A stretch of DNA of 64,000 nucleotides from Eubacterium sp. (GTDB lineage Bacteria > Bacillota > Clostridia > Lachnospirales > Lachnospiraceae). The stretch is from positions 17,813-81,812 of the forward strand of contig JAILAR010000097.1 of assembly GCA_024681515.1 (NCBI GenBank), written 5' to 3'. The position numbers were made by a program, and so were the translations under genes. This document shows, piece by piece, positions 60,057 to 64,000 of this stretch (its first letter is position 1; the number at the start of each line of letters is the position of its first letter). The notes under the pieces are model-generated. The model was not told the origin of the DNA and did not search any database. It saw only the letters and a program-made list of their open reading frames with translations.

Positions 60057-60089
60057 AATGTTGCATGGCATTGAACGATGCCATATCAG

Positions 60090-60122
60090 AAGAGCGGAAC
60101 CAACGGCGGTTCCGCTCTTTTT
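60090..60122 (+). terminator. Rho-independent terminator
   Basis: AAGAGCGGAACC pairs perfectly with GGTTCCGCTCTT around AACGGC, followed by TTT. Confidence 0.9.
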
Positions 60123-60431
60123 GCGTGCACAGAAAGTTGCATGGGAACTCACGGAATAGTTGCAGAAACAGTCTGAAAAAGTTGCAAATCAGGCCGAGAA
60201 TGGCTTAAATACGCGCTTTTCAGTGGCCTGTGCGTGATGAAACTGATAAACTGACGTCACATTAAAAAAGTTTTCGAAATCCAAAAGCTACAGAAAAAAA
60301 CAGAATTGTGCAAAAAAAAAGAAAACTGTGCATGATACTGTACGTGGTAGTAGGGGAGTACTATACCCGATGTCTATTTTAAAGAGGCTTTAGTTTTGGA
60401 AACTTATAGGCTGCCAAAGTCAGAGGAGGAC
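60123..60431. other. Intergenic region before the broken small gene
   Basis: AT-rich with long A-runs (60291-60321) and a conserved-looking stretch just before 60431. No ORF. It probably carries the promoter of the small gene at 60432. Confidence 0.45.
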
Positions 60432-60624
60432 ATGAAGATGCTTAGAAAGGGTGAAACACAGGCTGTAAATCACGGTTGGCTGTGGTTGCCGTAATGACTG
60501 GCATATCCAGGATATTTCCGAGGATGGTAAATGGATCGAAGAGGCAGCTGTAAAGAACCGCAAAGTAATGGTGATAGACGCGAGTGAACTGGATGAAAGT
60601 GTTCTTGAGCCTTTTCTGAATTGA
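60432..60624 (+). pseudogene. Small Cys-containing peptide gene broken by a 1-bp insertion
   Basis: A strong AGAGGAGGAC site precedes ATG 60432. The frame reads MKMLRKGETQAVNHG, then meets a stop at 60492. Shifting by one base near GGTTGGC (60474-60480) restores a coding-like frame, GCGCRNDWHIQDISEDG, followed by KWIEEAAVKNRKVMVIDAS, ending at the TGA at 60622. In the shifted frame there is a stop at 60466, so the joint must lie at 60469-60491. Removing one T would give a peptide of about 63 residues with GGCGC in the middle. It could be a modified-peptide precursor or other small protein; I do not recognise it. Confidence 0.5.
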
Positions 60625-60750
60625 GTTTTTTTACCGAATTTTCAGATTAAGGTCCCAAAAGGGAAATTCATTGCATTCTTTATATGAAGGTCGAAACGAT
60701 GAACTGCTCTGATGTGCTTTCAGAGCAGTATAGTGAGAAGGAGAGTGCCC

Positions 60751-61674
60751 ATGAAGGTAGTAAAGAGAACAAGAAAGACGGTTTCCCTGCTGGATAAACT
60801 GTGTAATCTGCTAATCCTTATTTCAATGGGTGCGATCATTGGAGCGGCGGTATATCGGTTTATAGACCGCCCGGCGGATGGAACGATCAATACAAGGAGT
60901 TTTATCCGTCTGGGAAGCGAAGATCAGGAGAAACTGGAGGAGATCATTGACCGGATCACGGATCCCGGTATGAACCGTGTGGAAAAGATCAAAGCAGTGC
61001 ATGACTGGATGGTACGCCATATTCAGTATGATCATACCTACGAACAGCATGATGCCTCTGAAACCCTGAATGAAGGCATCGCAGTCTGCACCGGGTATTC
61101 GGCGCTGTTCTATAACTTTATGCAGACCATGGGGATCCCCTGTGTGGAGCAGAGAGGCGATGTGTTTACATCTCCGGATCCGGACAGTGGTCATGCGTGG
61201 AATGCGGTCCAGTTGGAAAACGGCGTCTGGTATTTTATGGATGTCTGCTGGGACGATTCCACTGTGGATGGGTCCTCTGACTATCCGGATGGCAGGAACG
61301 TGAAATACACGTATTTCCTCTGCGGACGTTCTACGATCGAAGAGGACCGGATCGCGGACTGGCTTCCGGAGGGTACTGTGTCCGATACGGACTATGCCTG
61401 GGAGGATCAGATCTCCACGTCTCGCTGGATCCGATCCGGAGCACATTGGACCTATTGCAGAGAGGGTCTGTGTCTGAAGCACCAGTGGCTGCAATATAAG
61501 GACAAATGGTACTATCTGGATTCCTACGGATATATGGTGACCGGCTGGCAGTGGATTGGCGGACAGTACTATTACTTCTTGCTGGACGGAGCCATGGCAG
61601 CGGATGAGACACTGTATTTCGACAACATCCCGTATGTGTTCGATCGGGACGGGAACTTCGTAAAGATCAATTAA
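60751..61674 (+). CDS. Transglutaminase-like protein with CW repeats (paralogue 2)
   Basis: The 307-residue protein is a paralogue of the one at 58923. It has an N-terminal membrane anchor (about 18-38) instead of a clear cleavable signal, a transglutaminase-like domain (C113 in AVCTGYS, H148 in SGHAWNAV, Asp in FMDVCWDD) and only two or three CW repeats, such as DKWYYLDSYGYMVTGWQWIG. It probably stays membrane-bound on the outer face. The ATG at 60751 has AAGGAG upstream. The gene is followed by a leader element and a small membrane protein gene. Confidence 0.85.
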   Translation: MKVVKRTRKTVSLLDKLCNLLILISMGAIIGAAVYRFIDRPADGTINTRSFIRLGSEDQEKLEEIIDRITDPGMNRVEKIKAVHDWMVRHIQYDHTYEQHDASETLNEGIAVCTGYSALFYNFMQTMGIPCVEQRGDVFTSPDPDSGHAWNAVQLENGVWYFMDVCWDDSTVDGSSDYPDGRNVKYTYFLCGRSTIEEDRIADWLPEGTVSDTDYAWEDQISTSRWIRSGAHWTYCREGLCLKHQWLQYKDKWYYLDSYGYMVTGWQWIGGQYYYFLLDGAMAADETLYFDNIPYVFDRDGNFVKIN

Positions 61675-61680
61675 CAGTAA

Positions 61681-61716
61681 CACTTCGCGCGAAAGCGCGA
61701 AGTGTGGAATGGGAGG
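61681..61716 (+). repeat. Leader element copy, extended perfect hairpin
   Basis: CACTTCGCGC-GAAA-GCGCGAAGTG is a perfect 10-bp stem with a GAAA tetraloop, followed by TGGAATGGGAGG. Here the GAAGTG part of the core is itself paired. The next start is at 61724. Confidence 0.85.
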
Positions 61717-61723
61717 TGTAAGT

Positions 61724-62194
61724 ATGGGTCACTCACTTGTATTTCTTTTGGAGAATCTTTTTGCCGGTTTTATGATGATGTTAGCCCAGAGCAAGATGTC
61801 GGAAGAATTGGTGGGACAGATAAAATGGTTTTATCTGTTTATCGTCATCGGCTTTGCAGGTATGAATATGCTCCACTTTTTACTTGAGAAGGTTCTCAGG
61901 GAACGGTTGATCCGGAAAGCAGGAGCAGTGGGTAAATGGTTATATCGTCTGATCCTGTTTCTGTGCCTGAGTACCGTAGGGTTCGGTACACAGTCGGCGT
62001 TTGCAGAGGTCAGCGGGATTGTGGCATCTATCAGCACGCTGCTGGATATGGGTATGGCTTTCGCCTTTATGCATCTTTTTATGGATTTCCTGATCCGCAG
62101 GGTAAATCATACCGTGACCGGCAGAATGCTGAACATGGATGACGGAGATGATCCGGATGATGACGATGATTATTTTGATGATGATATGGATTGA
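61724..62194 (+). CDS. Small membrane protein with acidic tail, unknown function
   Basis: The 156-residue protein has three or four hydrophobic helices (about 3-22, 32-52, 72-95, 100-122) and a strongly acidic end made of Asp, with DDGDDPDDDDD in the last 20 residues. I do not recognise the family. GGGAGG, part of the leader element, precedes the ATG at 61724. Confidence 0.7.
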   Translation: MGHSLVFLLENLFAGFMMMLAQSKMSEELVGQIKWFYLFIVIGFAGMNMLHFLLEKVLRERLIRKAGAVGKWLYRLILFLCLSTVGFGTQSAFAEVSGIVASISTLLDMGMAFAFMHLFMDFLIRRVNHTVTGRMLNMDDGDDPDDDDDYFDDDMD

Positions 62195-62293
62195 TCTGAA
62201 TGGGTCTATAGCCTGTGCCCATTCCATACATTCTTTGACCCGTTCCCGATAATAATGAACACCAAATTCAAGTTCCGGTCTCTCCCAATTCAT
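62186..62293 (-). pseudogene. Orphan coding-like fragment
   Basis: From the ATG at 62293 the minus strand reads MNWERPELEFGVHYYRERV and then KECMEWAQAIDPFR, which looks like protein. After about 35 residues the frame enters sequence antisense to the acidic tail gene and loses this character, although it stays open to 61940. No ribosome binding site is clear. It may be the 5' part of a truncated gene downstream of the DUF218-like gene. Confidence 0.3.
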
Positions 62294-62321
62294 TAATATG
62301 CAGAACTTCTATTTGCCTGAA

Positions 62322-63293
62322 TCAGAATACCGATTCAAACACCGAATGAACCGCGTTGATGGCGGCCTTGGTCTCCTGGCAGTAGCCGGTCACAAGACTG
62401 AAGGAGGTCCCTTTGCTGTTGTCGTTGGGCATGCCGATACAGTCTACATAGAAACCGTGATCGATGGCAAGGTCCATGAATCGGAGCAGCTGGAACGGAA
62501 CGTAGAGACAGGATGTGACCAGGAGGAGTTTGTCTCCTTCTTTGATATCGAACTGTTCCAGGAAGAAGCAGAAGGTATCGCGGCTGTTGGCGCGGCGGCT
62601 TTCATCGCTGCTGGGAGCGGCGAGAGAAAAGACTGCATTTCCGGCATAGGTCTCCAGGTATTTCCTGCGGGTCCAGGACAGGTTCGGATTCTGGGTGACA
62701 TGGCTGTATTCGTCAAATTCCGGTTTCAGGGAAAAGCATTTCTCCATACCAGTGGAAATGGCATCGAATTCGGTCGTCGCATTCGGTGCGAACTCCTGCA
62801 GGAATTCCAGTTCCACTTCGTTGATCGGACGTTTTCCGGATAGGGCAACGATGGTCTTCCCGGTCAGTTCCATTCGGTCGATCTCCTCTTTGGCAGTCAG
62901 AGGGCGGGCATAGTTGGAGAGCCTTGCACCGCCGAGGGGCAGGATATAGTCGGGCTCTTCGAGAGGGTGCCGGATGTCCATAAGACCCAGCTGCCGGACA
63001 CATTCCAGGATAGCGTCCCGATTCTCCAGAACGGTGGGATCCTCCTGCAGATTCCAGCGTTCTCCGCCCTGGGCCTGTTTCTTACGGTAATCCCAGATGT
63101 CGGCGAAGCCGTTCAGCCATTTGACCTTTTCAGACAGTTCCAGGTTCTTCGGATACTCCCCACCGAACAGGGTGACCAGATCCTGCAGCGCTTCGGATTC
63201 CACCCAGGGGCGGATGGAGTCCCGGAGCATGGATTTTCGGGTCTCCTTATCAAGATGACATGGTGGGCATTGAAAACGGATAGTCTCGCTCAT
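62322..63293 (-). CDS. DUF218/YdcF-like protein
   Basis: The 323-residue protein has the order of motifs of DUF218 proteins: DYILPLGGARLSNYARP, then IVALSGKRP with an ELE stretch, then ANSRDTFCFFLEQF and LLLVTSCLYVPFQLLRF. Family members are often membrane-bound envelope proteins; this one has no signal or membrane helix and an N-terminal extension of about 115 residues with CPPC (residues 9-12). The function is unknown and the assignment is moderate. AGGAG from a leader element precedes its start on the minus strand. Confidence 0.5.
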   Translation of the reverse strand: MSETIRFQCPPCHLDKETRKSMLRDSIRPWVESEALQDLVTLFGGEYPKNLELSEKVKWLNGFADIWDYRKKQAQGGERWNLQEDPTVLENRDAILECVRQLGLMDIRHPLEEPDYILPLGGARLSNYARPLTAKEEIDRMELTGKTIVALSGKRPINEVELEFLQEFAPNATTEFDAISTGMEKCFSLKPEFDEYSHVTQNPNLSWTRRKYLETYAGNAVFSLAAPSSDESRRANSRDTFCFFLEQFDIKEGDKLLLVTSCLYVPFQLLRFMDLAIDHGFYVDCIGMPNDNSKGTSFSLVTGYCQETKAAINAVHSVFESVF

Positions 63294-63300
63294 ATTTTAT

Positions 63301-63336
63301 CTCCTATTCCACACTTCGCTCCTTACGTCGCTCCGT
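63301..63336 (-). repeat. Leader element copy on the minus strand
   Basis: Read on the minus strand: ACGGAGCG, variable part, GCGAAGTGTGGAATA, GGAG, then the start at 63293. It shows that the element follows gene orientation. Confidence 0.85.
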
Positions 63337-63373
63337 GTTCTATGATGATTTGTTCTGCACTTCGTGCATAGTT

Positions 63374-64000
63374 TCAGGCTTCTTCGATCGCTGTGATGCA
63401 TTCTTTGATCTCATCATCTTCCTGGATAGAGTACTTTTCCATTCGCTCCAGGATCGTGTCTTTTCTGCTGTTTATTTGAATCCGTTCGTTTTCATCGACG
63501 GAAATGTTCATTTGCTTCATCAGATCGATCTCATCCGTCAGATAATGCAAGAGTTTTTTTACATTGTCGATGTTCCATGTGTCCGGTACCTGATCCAGCA
63601 TTGGTATCCATGTGCCGACCATTCGGGAATAGCTGAGGTAGGCCTTGGCACAGTTGTTTTGTTTCCCGTATTCCAGAGATCTTTCATGGTATTGAATGGA
63701 TTCGGCATATTGTTTTTGATGAAATTTGTTTGAGGCAAACTGATTGAAGCCCTGATGTTTGTAATCAATAAGCTCCTTTGGAATCTGATCCGACGGATAT
63801 TTGGCGATCAGTTTATCCAACAATGCGCTGCGATCCAGGTATCTTTGTTCTGCTTCCGAATAGTTTTTTATGCGCTGGTAGTAAGCTCCGGCATTTCCGT
63901 AGGCTTTGATCAGGAGGGTACCGTATTCTTCCTGAAGAGACGGGTCCTGACCGTATTTCAGGATCAGTCGGTCAAGGATATCCGCAGCTCTCTGCCAATC
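63374..64000 (-). CDS. TPR-like helical repeat protein (5' end outside window)
   Basis: The minus-strand frame is open from the window edge to the stop at 63374 (209 codons visible). The sequence is alpha-helical with TPR-like pairs: ADILDRLILKYGQDPSL, AYGNAGAYYQRIKNYSEAEQ and KFHQKQYAESIQYHERSLEYG. Such repeats bind other proteins. The start and any N-terminal domain, possibly a DNA-binding one, are beyond the window. It lies upstream of the DUF218-like gene on the same strand, with a leader element between. Confidence 0.7.
   Translation of the reverse strand, partial: DWQRAADILDRLILKYGQDPSLQEEYGTLLIKAYGNAGAYYQRIKNYSEAEQRYLDRSALLDKLIAKYPSDQIPKELIDYKHQGFNQFASNKFHQKQYAESIQYHERSLEYGKQNNCAKAYLSYSRMVGTWIPMLDQVPDTWNIDNVKKLLHYLTDEIDLMKQMNISVDENERIQINSRKDTILERMEKYSIQEDDEIKECITAIEEA

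Noticed and set aside
62322..63293. Sirtuin-like (SIR2) assignment of the minus-strand gene
   Set aside because: No GAGxS or HG motif of sirtuins; the order of motifs fits DUF218 better.

Overview
The window looks like chromosomal DNA of a Lachnospiraceae-like Clostridia (low-G+C Firmicutes lineage with a moderate base composition). The supporting signs are the gene order tmk-holB-ricT-trmN6-rsmI, a two-subunit iron-sulfur class I fumarase, a 2x[4Fe-4S] mini-ferredoxin, several cell-wall-binding (CW) repeat proteins, MecA, an LtaS-family enzyme, many cyclic-di-GMP proteins and strong AGGAGG-type ribosome binding sites. No phage, insertion sequence, CRISPR array or rRNA was seen. Functional names rest on motif reading, not on database searches.

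Layout. 1-4.3 kb: 3' part of gyrA, a small membrane protein, fumarase alpha and beta, a membrane-anchored protein and upp on the minus strand. 4.3-13 kb: a MoxR / DUF58 / TgpA-like transglutaminase operon, two paralogous zinc-ribbon membrane proteins with Gln/Pro-rich repeats, a DUF3137-like protein and LemA. 13-18 kb: HD-GYP protein, DHH phosphoesterase and a GH43-like glycosidase. 18-24.7 kb: secreted CW-repeat protein, EAL-PAS protein with a decayed GGDEF tail behind it, macro-domain protein converging on a VWA protein, and an SDR. 25-30.6 kb: PlsC-like acyltransferase, GltS-like transporter, a DUF6273-like protein and decayed or small genes. 30.7-31.4 kb: one transcription unit with tRNA-Ser, tRNA-Asn and tRNA-Cys. 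31.5-40.1 kb: envelope proteins, including a large LtaS-family enzyme, then an Orn/Lys/Arg decarboxylase-like enzyme. 40.4-48.1 kb: MBL hydrolase, ispE, a GntR regulator and the tmk-holB-ricT-trmN6-rsmI run. 48.3-53 kb: XRE-like regulator, ferredoxin, mecA and transketolase. 53.4-61.7 kb: two membrane hybrid histidine kinases, the second fused to a DegV domain, followed by two transglutaminase/CW-repeat proteins. The end holds a small membrane protein, a DUF218-like protein and a partial TPR-like protein.

The most unusual content is in RNA-scale structure between genes. (i) A 109-nt element follows tRNA-Ser and tRNA-Asn at the same 3-nt distance. The two copies differ at eight positions, and those differences keep the helices (two compensatory pairs, one wobble, three loop changes). 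(ii) A short leader element recurs a dozen or more times: a hairpin of variable sequence, the 13-mer GAAGTRTGGAATA, then the Shine-Dalgarno sequence. It is usually directly upstream of a start codon. The 13-mer also occurs as a perfect-period tandem array at 31.4 kb. (iii) There is a second hairpin family (12-bp stem, 7-nt loop, GGCAG) and an exactly repeated 40-bp palindromic element. Among proteins, the histidine kinase-receiver-DegV fusion stands out.
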